NCBI GenBank assembly: GCA_021463145.1
Contig: JAJTWZ010000001.1
Coordinates: forward strand, 221,370-285,369
Source: Blastocatellia bacterium
GTDB lineage: Bacteria; Acidobacteriota; Blastocatellia; UBA7656; JADIYM01
Length of the DNA stretch: 64,000 nucleotides
Reading direction: 5' to 3'
Position 1 is the stretch's first letter. Each line of letters begins with the position of its first letter. This document shows positions 38,456 through 46,353 of the stretch, piece after piece. The notes beneath the pieces were generated by a model. The model made no database searches. It saw nothing but the letters and a program-made list of their open reading frames with translations, and was not told the origin of the DNA. The position numbers and the translations under genes are program-made.

Positions 38456-39265
38456 GTGCTCACGGAACAGATCACGAGCCGCCAGAATCCGCTCATCAAG
38501 AGAGCCCAGCGTGTGCGCGACGGTGAAGAGCCCGCTCACCTCTTCATCGAGGGGCCGAGGCTGGTTGGCGAGGCGCTCGAGTCCTCGATCCATCTCGAAG
38601 CGATCATCTACACGAGCGACTTCGCGGAGAACGACCGCGGCGAGTCTCTTCTCGAGCGCGTCGCGCGCACGCACGTGCGCGGAGCGCTAGTGCCAGAGGC
38701 AGTCATGCGCGCCGTGTGCGATACCGAGACTCCACAGGGAGTCGTGGCCCTTGGGTCCAGACCTCGATTCGAGCTCGACGACGTGTTCGGCGGAGAATCT
38801 CCGATGGTCGTCGCGCTTGACGGTCTTCAGGTGCCCGGAAATGTCGGAACCATCGTCCGCGCTGCGGAAGCGGCCGGGGCTTCCGGGGTCGTCACTACTC
38901 CCGGCACCGCGGAGGTGTACGGTCCGAAGGCGTTGCGCGCCTCGATGGGATCGGCGTTTCGGCTTCCAATCGTTCGCCGGATTCCGCTCGACCTCGTCGC
39001 GGACGCGGTGGGAAGACTGGACGGCCGGGTAGCCGGCGCGACCGCGTCTGGTAAGACCGATTACTCCGCATTCGACTGGAGGCGGCCTGCGATGCTCGTC
39101 ATTGGAAGCGAAGGCGGCGGGCTCTCGACGGACGCCATGGCCGTGGTGACCGACACGGTCTCGATTCCGATGGTGGCCCCGGTCGAATCGCTGAATGCCG
39201 GGCTCGCGGCCGCGGTCATCCTCTTTGAAGCCGCTCGTCAGAGGGCCGGCCAGCGGCGCTCATGA
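38456..39265 (+). CDS. TrmH/SpoU-family RNA 2'-O-methyltransferase
   Basis: From GTG 38456 the protein has 269 aa. The N-terminal segment (ITSRQNPLIKRAQRVRDG) is the substrate-binding L30e-like domain, and the C-terminal SPOUT knot is seen in DGLQVPGNVGTIVRAAEAAG, VIGSEGGGLS and PMVAPVESLNAGLAAAVILFE. Closest families are RlmB/TrmH-like enzymes acting on 23S rRNA or tRNA; the target nucleotide is not clear. It is followed by an SRPBCC gene and RidA on the same strand. Confidence 0.9.
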   Translation: MLTEQITSRQNPLIKRAQRVRDGEEPAHLFIEGPRLVGEALESSIHLEAIIYTSDFAENDRGESLLERVARTHVRGALVPEAVMRAVCDTETPQGVVALGSRPRFELDDVFGGESPMVVALDGLQVPGNVGTIVRAAEAAGASGVVTTPGTAEVYGPKALRASMGSAFRLPIVRRIPLDLVADAVGRLDGRVAGATASGKTDYSAFDWRRPAMLVIGSEGGGLSTDAMAVVTDTVSIPMVAPVESLNAGLAAAVILFEAARQRAGQRRS

Positions 39266-39305
39266 CAATCCCTGTCGACAACCATCGTTGCCGTGTAGCC
39301 AACCT

Positions 39306-39761
39306 GTGAACCCTTTCGAAACGTCTCGCGAGATTCCGGCGCCGGTCGACAAGGTGTTCGCCGCCTTTCGCAGTCCAGAGCGACTTGCCCGATGGTGGGG
39401 GCCGGCCGGTTTCACGAATACTTTCAGCTTGTGCGAGTTCAGGACCGGTGGGAAATGGTCGTACGTGATGCACAAGGATGGGCACAACTACCGGAACGAA
39501 AGCGAGTTCGAGCAGATCGACGAACCCGGACGGATCGTCATCCGGCACGTATCCGAGCCGAAGTATCGCCTGACCATCCTGTTGACTCCGGCCGGGAACG
39601 GAACCCTGGTCTCGTGGTCGCAGGAGTTCAAGAGCGAAAAAATAGCCGGCCGCCTCGAGCGCATCGTGGTGCCGGCAAACGAAGAAAACCTGGACCGGCT
39701 CACGGCCGAAGTGCTGTCGCGGACCGCAGAGCCTGCCCGTGAGAAAGGAGGCGAAGAATGA
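39306..39761 (+). CDS. SRPBCC (AHSA1-like) domain protein
   Basis: The 151-aa protein from GTG 39306 begins MNPFETSREIPAPVDKVFAA with AFRSPERLARWWGPAGFTNT, the signature of the AHSA1/START-like hydrophobic ligand-binding fold. Such proteins bind small hydrophobic molecules or act as polyketide cyclase-like proteins; the ligand is unknown. The stop overlaps the ridA-like ATG at 39758-39761. Confidence 0.82.
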   Translation: MNPFETSREIPAPVDKVFAAFRSPERLARWWGPAGFTNTFSLCEFRTGGKWSYVMHKDGHNYRNESEFEQIDEPGRIVIRHVSEPKYRLTILLTPAGNGTLVSWSQEFKSEKIAGRLERIVVPANEENLDRLTAEVLSRTAEPAREKGGEE

Positions 39762-40249
39762 AGTGGCGATTTCTGGTGGTTCTCTCGGTGCTGTTCATAG
39801 GCCAGTTGTCGGCCGTCGACGCACTCGGCCAGCGTGTTCGGCGCAAGGGAAGGCCAACGATGCGCTTCGTCAACCCGGCGACGCTGCCAAAGACGAACGG
39901 CTATTCACACGTCGTGGTGGTGAACCGTGGAAAGACCATTTTCATATCCGGTCAGGTGGCGCTGGACGGCAGCGGCAACCTCGTCGGCCGGGGCGACTTC
40001 GCCGCCCAGACCGAGCAGGTATTCAAGAACCTCGAAGCGGCACTGAAGTCCTCGGGTGCCTCGTTCAAGGACGTTGCCAAGCTCACCTTCTTCGTGGTCG
40101 ACCGAGCGAAGATTCAAGAACTGCGTGACGTCAGGGATCGATACATCAGCAGGAGCAATCCACCCGCCAGTTCACTTGTCGTGGTGAGCGGCCTCGTGCG
40201 TGAGGAGTTCCTCGTCGAGATCGATGCCGTTGCGGTCGTGCCGGAATGA
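39758..40249 (+). CDS. RidA-family protein with N-terminal signal peptide
   Basis: The C-terminal ~125 residues are a RidA/YjgF domain (FISGQVALDGSGNLVG, QTEQVFKNLEAALKSSGASF, SRSNPPASSLVVVSGL). RidA proteins hydrolyse reactive enamines/imines, normally in the cytoplasm. Here residues 1-24 (MKWRFLVVLSVLFIGQLSAV...) form an export signal. AAAGGAGG lies 6 nt before ATG 39758. A second in-frame ATG at 39860 (MRFVNPATLPKT) also has a GGAAGG 6 nt upstream and would make the cytoplasmic form, so two translation starts are possible. Confidence 0.85.
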   Translation: MKWRFLVVLSVLFIGQLSAVDALGQRVRRKGRPTMRFVNPATLPKTNGYSHVVVVNRGKTIFISGQVALDGSGNLVGRGDFAAQTEQVFKNLEAALKSSGASFKDVAKLTFFVVDRAKIQELRDVRDRYISRSNPPASSLVVVSGLVREEFLVEIDAVAVVPE

Positions 40250-40332
40250 CTGATTGCAATCCGAATCGCCTGGCCTCGAGCCAGACACGCAGGGTCAGGA
40301 TTCCGCCCTGGCGGGAAGCGACGTAGCGATCC

Positions 40333-41283
40333 TCAAGCGCCGGTTGTAAGCGCGAATCGCATCCTCGAGTAGCGCGTGAACTGCGTAACCGCCTCCGTCG
40401 TCACGGAGCTTCGAGTGTATTTCTTGAAGTCGCCTTTCCGGTGCTGCCCGCCCGAGTGCACGCGCGATGCGGGCGGCCAGGCCGGTTCGAGAAGCTTCGC
40501 AACGCTTCGATATCCAGCGTCGTACCGAGATGGTCCGATCCACTGCCGCAGCTGCCGGGATAGCTCGGCGACATTCGTCTCCAGGATCGGACTCGGCACG
40601 ATCCCGAGACACGTGTAGTCGATAATGTCCGGCTTGAGCCGAAAGCTCTGGCTGATCGAACCGGCATACAGGTCGATCGCATAACTCTCCTGGAAGAACT
40701 GTGACGTGTCCTGAACTTCGAGCATTCCGCGCTTCCGCGTGGCGCCCTCGAGGATCTCGACGGTCGTGTCGACCATCCGACCCTCGACGACGACCTGTAT
40801 GTCGTCTCGCCGAACGCTGACCCAGTCCCCCCAGAGTACGAGCAGATCGATGGTGTCGCCGGCAATCCGGATCTCTCGCACCCGCCTGGACCGCTCTCGC
40901 AACTCCAAGGTGAGGTCGTCGAGAATCGTCGTTCCGAACTCGGCTTCGCCGAGCAGCCGGGCCACGAGTTCTGCTTCGTCGCGAGTCGCGACGCGCACGA
41001 CTGGCAGCGACATCCCGGACGCCAGGATCGCCTGGGCAAGCGGCTCTTCGACACGCGCAATTTCCATGAGGCGCAAGACCTGGCGATCCGTCGGACCTTG
41101 ATCGTCCAATGGGGCGACTATCACCGAGTGCCCGCGCTCCCATTCTTCTACCGGTGCGAGATTCGGCACCTGCACGCCTGCCGAGAAGTCGGTCACCGGA
41201 AGCACGGCGCCGCAATAGATGCACGTGGTCCTTCGAAGACCATTCGTGCGCCCACACGAGGGACAGAGCACGGTATCGGGCAC
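40333..41283 (-). CDS. zinc-ribbon hypothetical protein
   Basis: From GTG 41283 the protein has 316 aa. It opens with a two-Cys-pair zinc ribbon (LCPSCGRTNG and TCIYCGAVLP). A middle segment (residues ~70-130) and a conserved beta-rich domain with WGDWVSVRRDDIQVVVEGR and YAIDLYAGSISQSFRLKPD follow. No family is recognised. TATACT at 41296-41291 is 7 nt before GTG 41283, so the message is probably leaderless; the longer TTG 41301 start lies upstream of the predicted transcript. It is divergent from the gene at 41377. Confidence 0.72.
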   Translation of the reverse strand: MPDTVLCPSCGRTNGLRRTTCIYCGAVLPVTDFSAGVQVPNLAPVEEWERGHSVIVAPLDDQGPTDRQVLRLMEIARVEEPLAQAILASGMSLPVVRVATRDEAELVARLLGEAEFGTTILDDLTLELRERSRRVREIRIAGDTIDLLVLWGDWVSVRRDDIQVVVEGRMVDTTVEILEGATRKRGMLEVQDTSQFFQESYAIDLYAGSISQSFRLKPDIIDYTCLGIVPSPILETNVAELSRQLRQWIGPSRYDAGYRSVAKLLEPAWPPASRVHSGGQHRKGDFKKYTRSSVTTEAVTQFTRYSRMRFALTTGA

Positions 41284-41290
41284 GGGGGCG

Positions 41291-41296
41291 AGTATA
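41291..41296 (-). promoter_or_regulatory. -10 element of the zinc-ribbon gene
   Basis: TATACT on the minus strand (41296-41291), inside TATATACT, is 7 nt before GTG 41283. No clear -35 is seen. Confidence 0.42.
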
Positions 41297-41360
41297 TACA
41301 AGCCGGCTGACGAGTCGCGACCGGCAGGGTAACGGGTCAGACGTCGGGCAGGCCGGCCTG

Positions 41361-41369
41361 TGCTACACT
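41361..41369 (+). promoter_or_regulatory. extended -10 of the gene at 41377
   Basis: TGC-TACACT (41361-41369) is 7 nt before ATG 41377, the same TGTGCTACACT string as at 12669-12679. A transcript would be leaderless. Confidence 0.5.
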
Positions 41370-41376
41370 GCCGGCG

Positions 41377-42012
41377 ATGCGACAGACGATTCCCTTCCTT
41401 GTCGCGTTCCTGGGCATTCTCGCGTCGACCGTGGCAGCCAGGCCCGCAGCTGAAGAAGGCTTTGCCGTCGGAGCGGCGCGCGAGGTCGTCATCGCCGGCA
41501 CGGTGTTCGACTCGGCCGCAGGAACGCCCGTTGCGGCCGCTCAGGTGACCGTGCTCTCCGACTACGCGACCGAACGTGGCACCACGGGGCCCGACGGGTC
41601 TTTCCGTGTATCGATGACCTCGGCCGAATCCATGGGCACCTTGTCAATCGAGATCAGTGCTTATGGCTTTCAGACGAAGTACGTCGAGGCGCTTTTGCGA
41701 GATACGTTTCGCAATCGAGTCGATGCGCGAGTCACCGGTAGCAGGGTATCCCTTAAAGCGAAGAAGTTCGCGGCCGAGCTCGAATGCGGTGGCACGGCCG
41801 AGGTCGAGTCCCGCTCAGGACCGGCATCTCCCGTCGCCGCGGTCTGCAGCGACGGACTGACGGGCGTCGAGTTCAACGTGAGAAAGAACCGGGTTGCAGT
41901 TCTCGCGACACCGCCGTACGCGCTTCGAGTCGAGTCAGGCAGGGTCGCGATTCTCGACCTGTCGGGCGGACGAGTCGAGATCAGGGTAGACGCGGCGATG
42001 CTGCTTCGCTAG
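41377..42012 (+). CDS. exported carboxypeptidase-regulatory-like domain protein
   Basis: The 211-aa protein has a signal peptide (MRQTIPFLVAFLGILASTVA) and a carboxypeptidase-regulatory-like/Ig-type module (VVIAGTVFDSAAGTPVAAAQ, then GTTGPDGSFRVSM). The C-terminal third contains a Cys pair (ELECGGTAEVES and AAVCSDGLTG) that could form a disulfide. Such modules are common in acidobacterial and Bacteroidota exported proteins. It is followed 17 nt later by a response regulator-kinase fusion. Confidence 0.72.
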   Translation: MRQTIPFLVAFLGILASTVAARPAAEEGFAVGAAREVVIAGTVFDSAAGTPVAAAQVTVLSDYATERGTTGPDGSFRVSMTSAESMGTLSIEISAYGFQTKYVEALLRDTFRNRVDARVTGSRVSLKAKKFAAELECGGTAEVESRSGPASPVAAVCSDGLTGVEFNVRKNRVAVLATPPYALRVESGRVAILDLSGGRVEIRVDAAMLLR

Positions 42013-42029
42013 CCGCTGGGGAGGCCGAC

Positions 42030-43442
42030 GTGGGAAAAGGCGACATCTTCCTCGTCGACGACAATCCCAACAACCTGACTCTGCTGTTTGGCATTCTGCG
42101 TGACGCCGATTACCAGGTCCGCGTAGCCAACAGCGGAAAGCGCGCTCTCGATACGATCAGATCGTATCCGCCCGAACTCGTAATGCTCGACATCCAGATG
42201 CCGGATATGGATGGCTACGAGGTTTGTGAAGAGCTGAAGAAGTCGCCGGAGACGCGCGACATTCCCGTGATCTTCATCTCTGCCCTCGACGGAGTATTCG
42301 ACAAGGTGCGCGCCTTCCAGACCGGCGGCATCGACTATGTCACCAAACCGTTCCAGGCCGGGGAAGTTCTGGTCCGGGTCGAGACACAGCTCAATATCTT
42401 CAGGATGCGGCGCGAGCTCGAGCGCAATCAGGAACTGCTCGAATCGAAGCAGCGAGCTCTGGAATCGGTCAACAGGGAGCTGGCAACCAGAAACGAAGAC
42501 CTCGTGAAGGCGAACGAGGAGTTCCGGCGCGCGCAGGCCCGTACTAACATCGTGTTTTCGGCACTGTCGGAGGCGCTTCCAGGGACTGTCCTCGACGACA
42601 AGTACCGGCTCGACGAGATGATCGGCTCCGGAGGCTTCGGCGCCGTTTACCGTGCGCGGCATCTTGCGCTCGACAAGCATATCGCGGTGAAAGTGCTACG
42701 GCCGTCGCCGGGCAACGACTCGCCCGAAGCCCTGTCACGATTCCGTCAGGAGGCCGTCTCCGCCACGCGACTCAACCATCCGAATGCCGTTGCGGTCTTG
42801 GACTTCGGCATTTCGTCGGCCGGAATCGCGTACCTTGTGATGGAGTTGCTGGTAGGCCGGACGCTCAAGGATGTCCTCGGCGATGGCGAAGTCCTGCCGA
42901 TCGAGCGATGCGCTTCGATTCTCGTTCCGGTGGCCGAGGCGCTTGCCGAAGCGCACGCTGCCGGAATCGTCCATCGCGACATCAAGCCAGACAATATTTT
43001 TCTGCACGCGGGCGAGAGCGGTGAAGTCGTCAAGGTTCTGGACTTCGGCATCGCGAAGCTCGTCGGAAAACACGCCGTGCCGGAGGCTCAAGGGATAACC
43101 GAGACGGGCGTGATCCTGGGCACTCCGGACTATATGTCGCCCGAGAGACTGACGGGAGATCCTTACGACGGCCGGACGGACGTCTACAGCATCGGCGTGC
43201 TGCTTTATCGAATGCTCAGCGGCCAGTTGCCACATCAGATCGACAAGGGCGCGAGTCCCTACGTGGTCGCGCTCAAGCTGATGACCGCCGAACCGAGGCC
43301 GATCCGCGAAGTTGCTCCCTCCATTCCTGAAGCGGTCGAACACGTGTTGCGCCACGCCATGGCAAAGAATCCCGAAGAGCGCGCCTCGGCGTCGGATTTC
43401 GCGCGCGAGCTCGCTGCCGCAGCCGCCCGGCCGGCGCCCTGA
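42030..43442 (+). CDS. response regulator - Ser/Thr kinase fusion protein
   Basis: From GTG 42030 (GGGGAGG 6 nt upstream) the protein has 470 aa. Residues ~1-120 are a CheY-like receiver (FLVDDNPNNLTLL; phospho-acceptor Asp in VMLDIQMPDMDGYEV; Lys in YVTKPFQAGE). A coiled-coil linker (~125-180) joins it to a complete Hanks-type kinase (~195-465; IGSGGFGAVYRA, HIAVKVL, HRDIKPDN, VLDFGIAKL, GTPDYMSPERL). This would let a two-component histidine kinase control Ser/Thr phosphorylation directly. No partner histidine kinase is encoded nearby. Confidence 0.92.
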   Translation: MGKGDIFLVDDNPNNLTLLFGILRDADYQVRVANSGKRALDTIRSYPPELVMLDIQMPDMDGYEVCEELKKSPETRDIPVIFISALDGVFDKVRAFQTGGIDYVTKPFQAGEVLVRVETQLNIFRMRRELERNQELLESKQRALESVNRELATRNEDLVKANEEFRRAQARTNIVFSALSEALPGTVLDDKYRLDEMIGSGGFGAVYRARHLALDKHIAVKVLRPSPGNDSPEALSRFRQEAVSATRLNHPNAVAVLDFGISSAGIAYLVMELLVGRTLKDVLGDGEVLPIERCASILVPVAEALAEAHAAGIVHRDIKPDNIFLHAGESGEVVKVLDFGIAKLVGKHAVPEAQGITETGVILGTPDYMSPERLTGDPYDGRTDVYSIGVLLYRMLSGQLPHQIDKGASPYVVALKLMTAEPRPIREVAPSIPEAVEHVLRHAMAKNPEERASASDFARELAAAAARPAP

Positions 43443-43455
43443 AGGTGTGCCCGGT

Positions 43456-43485
43456 TTGCCTCCGTGTAACTCCGGACCGTATGCT
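43456..43485 (+). promoter_or_regulatory. candidate promoter of the adenosine deaminase-like gene
   Basis: TTGCCT (43456-43461) and TATGCT (43480-43485) are 18 bp apart; the -10 is 8 nt before ATG 43494. Confidence 0.4.
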
Positions 43486-43493
43486 GAAGCGGA

Positions 43494-44522
43494 ATGATTG
43501 AAGCCGGCCGCATAAACGCCGCTCCTGACTTCGCCGATCTTCATCGCCATCTCGGCGGCGCAGTCCATCCAAAGGTGCTGTTCGGCTACCTCGCGGCCGA
43601 CGGCCCCGACGCTGGAGTAAGCGCTCAGGAGCGCGACTCCATCCGCAAGCTCCTGGGCAGATTTCCGACATACGCGGACCTGAAGCGTCATTTCGCGACG
43701 CGGCAGCCAACTCTGGTCGACTACCTCGAACTGCACAAGCTGGTCGAACCGCTCCAGACCCCTGGGGCCATGGCCTACTTCCTCTACCGGATCATTCGCG
43801 GCGCGCGGATATTCGAGCAGACGTCGCTGCTGGAGTTGCGGTTCTGCCCGTATCTGCGCACGGACCCGTCGCTCGACACGGCGGATCGGATCGCGGCCAT
43901 GGAAGCGGTTCTCGAGGCAATTGCCGCCGCCACTAAAGTGCCCGCGTACGCGGTCGACGTTCGCCTTCTGCTCTGTTTGCACACCGCACTGCCGGACGCC
44001 GTCAACGACGCAACGCTCGACCTCGCTCTGAGGCGGCGCGACCTGGTCCGCGGGATCGATGTGGCAGGTCCCGAGAGCCCGCTGCGCGATCGGTTGGACC
44101 ACTTCCTCGGGCTCTACCGCCGCGCCGCCGACGCTTTTCTGCCTGCGACCGCACACCTTGGCGAATCGTCCCCTGAGTACATCCATCCCGAGTTTTTCCC
44201 GTTCCTGCGCCGGATCGGACACGGCGTGCAGATAGCGCTGCACTTTCCTGAGTTGTTGACGGAACTCCGTGAACGCGGCATCTGCATCGAGCTCTGTCCG
44301 AGCACGTACGTTCAAACCGGCACTTTCGCGGATCTCGCGCCGGTGCGCGAGGTCACGAGACGTCTCGACGATGCTGGAGTGGATTACTGCCTCGGCACCG
44401 ACAACCCCGCGTTCAATGGCCGTTACCTCCAGGCGGAGCACGAGATTGCTCTCGACAACGACCTGATCGACTTCCGCGGCCTCGTCAGATGTCAGCGGAA
44501 CGCATTCAAGCACGCGTTTTGA
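43494..44522 (+). CDS. adenosine deaminase-family amidohydrolase
   Basis: The 342-aa protein has the family metal motif DLHRHLGGAVHP near the N-terminus, HLGESS in place of the usual HAGE, RIGHGVQ, and GTDNPAFNG where classical adenosine deaminases have TDDP. The second Asp of that motif is Asn here, so the enzyme may be a deaminase with another substrate (for example another purine or 6-substituted adenine). It overlaps the PAP2 gene by 34 nt. Confidence 0.78.
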   Translation: MIEAGRINAAPDFADLHRHLGGAVHPKVLFGYLAADGPDAGVSAQERDSIRKLLGRFPTYADLKRHFATRQPTLVDYLELHKLVEPLQTPGAMAYFLYRIIRGARIFEQTSLLELRFCPYLRTDPSLDTADRIAAMEAVLEAIAAATKVPAYAVDVRLLLCLHTALPDAVNDATLDLALRRRDLVRGIDVAGPESPLRDRLDHFLGLYRRAADAFLPATAHLGESSPEYIHPEFFPFLRRIGHGVQIALHFPELLTELRERGICIELCPSTYVQTGTFADLAPVREVTRRLDDAGVDYCLGTDNPAFNGRYLQAEHEIALDNDLIDFRGLVRCQRNAFKHAF

Positions 44523-45265
44523 GCGACGAGCCCTTGCGCGAAGCGATCGCGCCTGCACCACGCCTGCGGTTCAGGCAGAGCCCGGCGTCGATGCTCCACG
44601 CCGCGGCCAACGTCGTTGTATCGGTGGTGTCTGGCGCCCTGTTCCTTTTGCTGTGGAGCACGATCGCGTCGTCGGAGCGAATTCTGGCAATCGACGCCAC
44701 GGCATTCGAGATTGCCATGTCGCTGCATTCGGACTGGCTGACGACGATAGTCGCGTCGATAACCTGGATCGGAAACTCGTCGACGCTGACGGTTCTGTCG
44801 CTCGCCGTCGGCTTCTGGCTCGCGCGAGTCGGATCGCGCCGCAGGCTGGTTGCGTTCGGTGCAGCCATGGCACTGGGTGCGCTGCTCAACGTGGCGCTGA
44901 AGACATCGGTGCAGAGGGTGAGGCCGGGAGTATTCGAGCATCTCGTCAGTGCGTCCGGGTACAGCTTTCCGAGCGGGCATTCGATGGGCTCGATGCTCTT
45001 TTTTGGCAGCCTGGGCTACGTGCTTGCGGTCACCCTCGATGCTCACCGGGCCTGGCGAGCTCTTGCCGTTGTCTCCTGCCTGGGCTGCGCCGTGGCCATA
45101 GGACTGAGCCGTGTCTACCTCGGCGTGCATTTCTTCAGCGACGTGATGGGCGGTTTTGCCGCGGGGATCTGCTGGATCGGCATCTGCATCGCCGCGACCG
45201 AAGCCTGGACGGCGCGCCGGGACATGCGCGTGAAGTCGCGCGCGGAACGAGGGCATACGGGATGA
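44489..45265 (+). CDS. PAP2-family membrane phosphatase
   Basis: The 258-aa protein has several membrane helices and the three PAP2 motifs: KTSVQRVRP, YSFPSGHSMGS and SRVYLGVHFFSDV. Family members hydrolyse lipid phosphates such as undecaprenyl pyrophosphate, phosphatidic acid or phosphatidylglycerol phosphate; the substrate is not clear. ATG 44489 overlaps the preceding gene by 34 nt; ATG at residue 35 would remove the overlap. Confidence 0.9.
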   Translation: MSAERIQARVLSDEPLREAIAPAPRLRFRQSPASMLHAAANVVVSVVSGALFLLLWSTIASSERILAIDATAFEIAMSLHSDWLTTIVASITWIGNSSTLTVLSLAVGFWLARVGSRRRLVAFGAAMALGALLNVALKTSVQRVRPGVFEHLVSASGYSFPSGHSMGSMLFFGSLGYVLAVTLDAHRAWRALAVVSCLGCAVAIGLSRVYLGVHFFSDVMGGFAAGICWIGICIAATEAWTARRDMRVKSRAERGHTG

Positions 45266-45367
45266 AGCCGCGCGCGATGAGGCTGCGCACGACGGGACGT
45301 GCGCGCGCCGCAGCTCGCGCGCCCAGTACGGACGGTCTCGAAGAGTCGTAACCGGAGCACGAGCGAC

Positions 45368-45418
45368 GGGCCGGCCGGCCATCGCACGCGGCGTGGACTG
45401 CACGGCCGGCCCGCCTTT
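45368..45418 (+). terminator. hairpin after the PAP2 gene
   Basis: GGGCCGGCCG (45368-45377) and CGGCCGGCCC (45403-45412) form a perfect 10-bp stem with a 25-nt loop, followed by GCCTTT. It lies about 100 nt after the PAP2 stop, in the gap before the convergent DUF4097 gene. Confidence 0.55.
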
Positions 45419-45506
45419 ACTGCTCCGGGTAGGACTCCGCCGGGGCAGATGGTGTCTCGGATACGGTCGACACGAACTGCCCACGCTTCATCCGGACAGC
45501 ACCAGC

Positions 45507-46253
45507 CTATCTCCGCAACCGCACGTCGCCCGACATCGACGTGGCACGGAGCCGTCGCGAGCCATCTCCAATAGTTCCGGCCAGCGACTGTCCCGGCCCG
45601 TTCTTCTTCCTCACTACATACAACCCGAAGTCGTTCTCGATCGTGCCGCTCAGTGTCCTCGCGCTTACGACTGCGCCGGCATTGGCCGGAAGTCTCACGT
45701 CAACATTGCCGCTCAGCGTCTCGAACGAAAGGTCGCCCTCGTCCGCCAGCTCGTCGATGTCGACGATCACGTCGCCACTCATCGTCTTCGCGTCGACGAC
45801 GCCGGAACTGCCGGTGACGCGGACGTTGCCGCTCATCGTGGTTGCTTCGACCGCGCCCGACACCCCCGCGATTTCGATGTCGCCGCTGAGCGTTCGAATG
45901 CGCTCGAGCCGAAGCTTCACACCGGTGGGAACCTGCACGTCGAAGTTCACCGATGCGTCGTTGTTGTCGTTGCGTGGGAACTCGCCGATGACGTCGACAT
46001 CGACCTCGATCCTCCCACCCTCGCTACGATCCCTGATCTGTACCCTGTCAGCGTCTCTGCCAACTTTCCGGCCCGTAACGACTACATCCGCTCCAGAGCA
46101 TGCAGTGACCCTGATATCCCCGGACAAGGTGCCGATTGAAACGGACGTGCCCTCCCCAACCGGATATGACTTGCGGAAATCCTGTGCTGAGGCAGTTGCA
46201 ACAGCGAAAAGCAGTGCGGCAAACGCCGAGGCGGCAATCAATGCGTGCTTCAT
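45507..46253 (-). CDS. exported DUF4097-type repeat protein
   Basis: The 248-aa protein has a signal peptide (MKHALIAASAFAALLFAVAT, then ASAQD). Six or seven repeats of the type (T/S)xSG(D/N)(I/V) follow (IGTLSGDI, IRTLSGDIE, ATTMSGNVR, AKTMSGDVI, FETLSGNVD, ARTLSGTIE, ATSMSGDVR), the hallmark of the DUF4097/adhesin-like beta-helix family. The exact role is unknown. A long inverted repeat directly precedes its start codon. Confidence 0.85.
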   Translation of the reverse strand: MKHALIAASAFAALLFAVATASAQDFRKSYPVGEGTSVSIGTLSGDIRVTACSGADVVVTGRKVGRDADRVQIRDRSEGGRIEVDVDVIGEFPRNDNNDASVNFDVQVPTGVKLRLERIRTLSGDIEIAGVSGAVEATTMSGNVRVTGSSGVVDAKTMSGDVIVDIDELADEGDLSFETLSGNVDVRLPANAGAVVSARTLSGTIENDFGLYVVRKKNGPGQSLAGTIGDGSRRLRATSMSGDVRLRR

Positions 46254-46336
46254 GACGGTCTGAAACTCCTTTGGGGTGTCGCTATTCGGTTCCGCCTCGT
46301 GGGTGACGAAACCGGGTCCAAAGGTTTCAGACCGTC
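46254..46336 (-). promoter_or_regulatory. 83-nt hairpin abutting the DUF4097 start codon
   Basis: On the minus strand GACGGTCTGAAAC + CTTTGG (46336-46318) pairs with CCAAAG + GA + GTTTCAGACCGTC (46274-46254): 13 perfect base pairs, a 2-nt bulge and 6 more base pairs. ATG 46253 follows immediately. The AAGGAG that could serve as ribosome binding site lies in the 3' arm at the bulge, so folding would hide it. It may be a translational switch, or a terminator of the upstream subtilase message. Confidence 0.55.
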
Positions 46337-46353
46337 GAAAAAATCGCCCGCAG

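Noticed and set aside
45262..45351. 29-aa ORF starting in the PAP2 stop codon (ATGA)
   Set aside because: Very Arg/Ala-rich with no ribosome binding site beyond the overlap; too short and biased to support.
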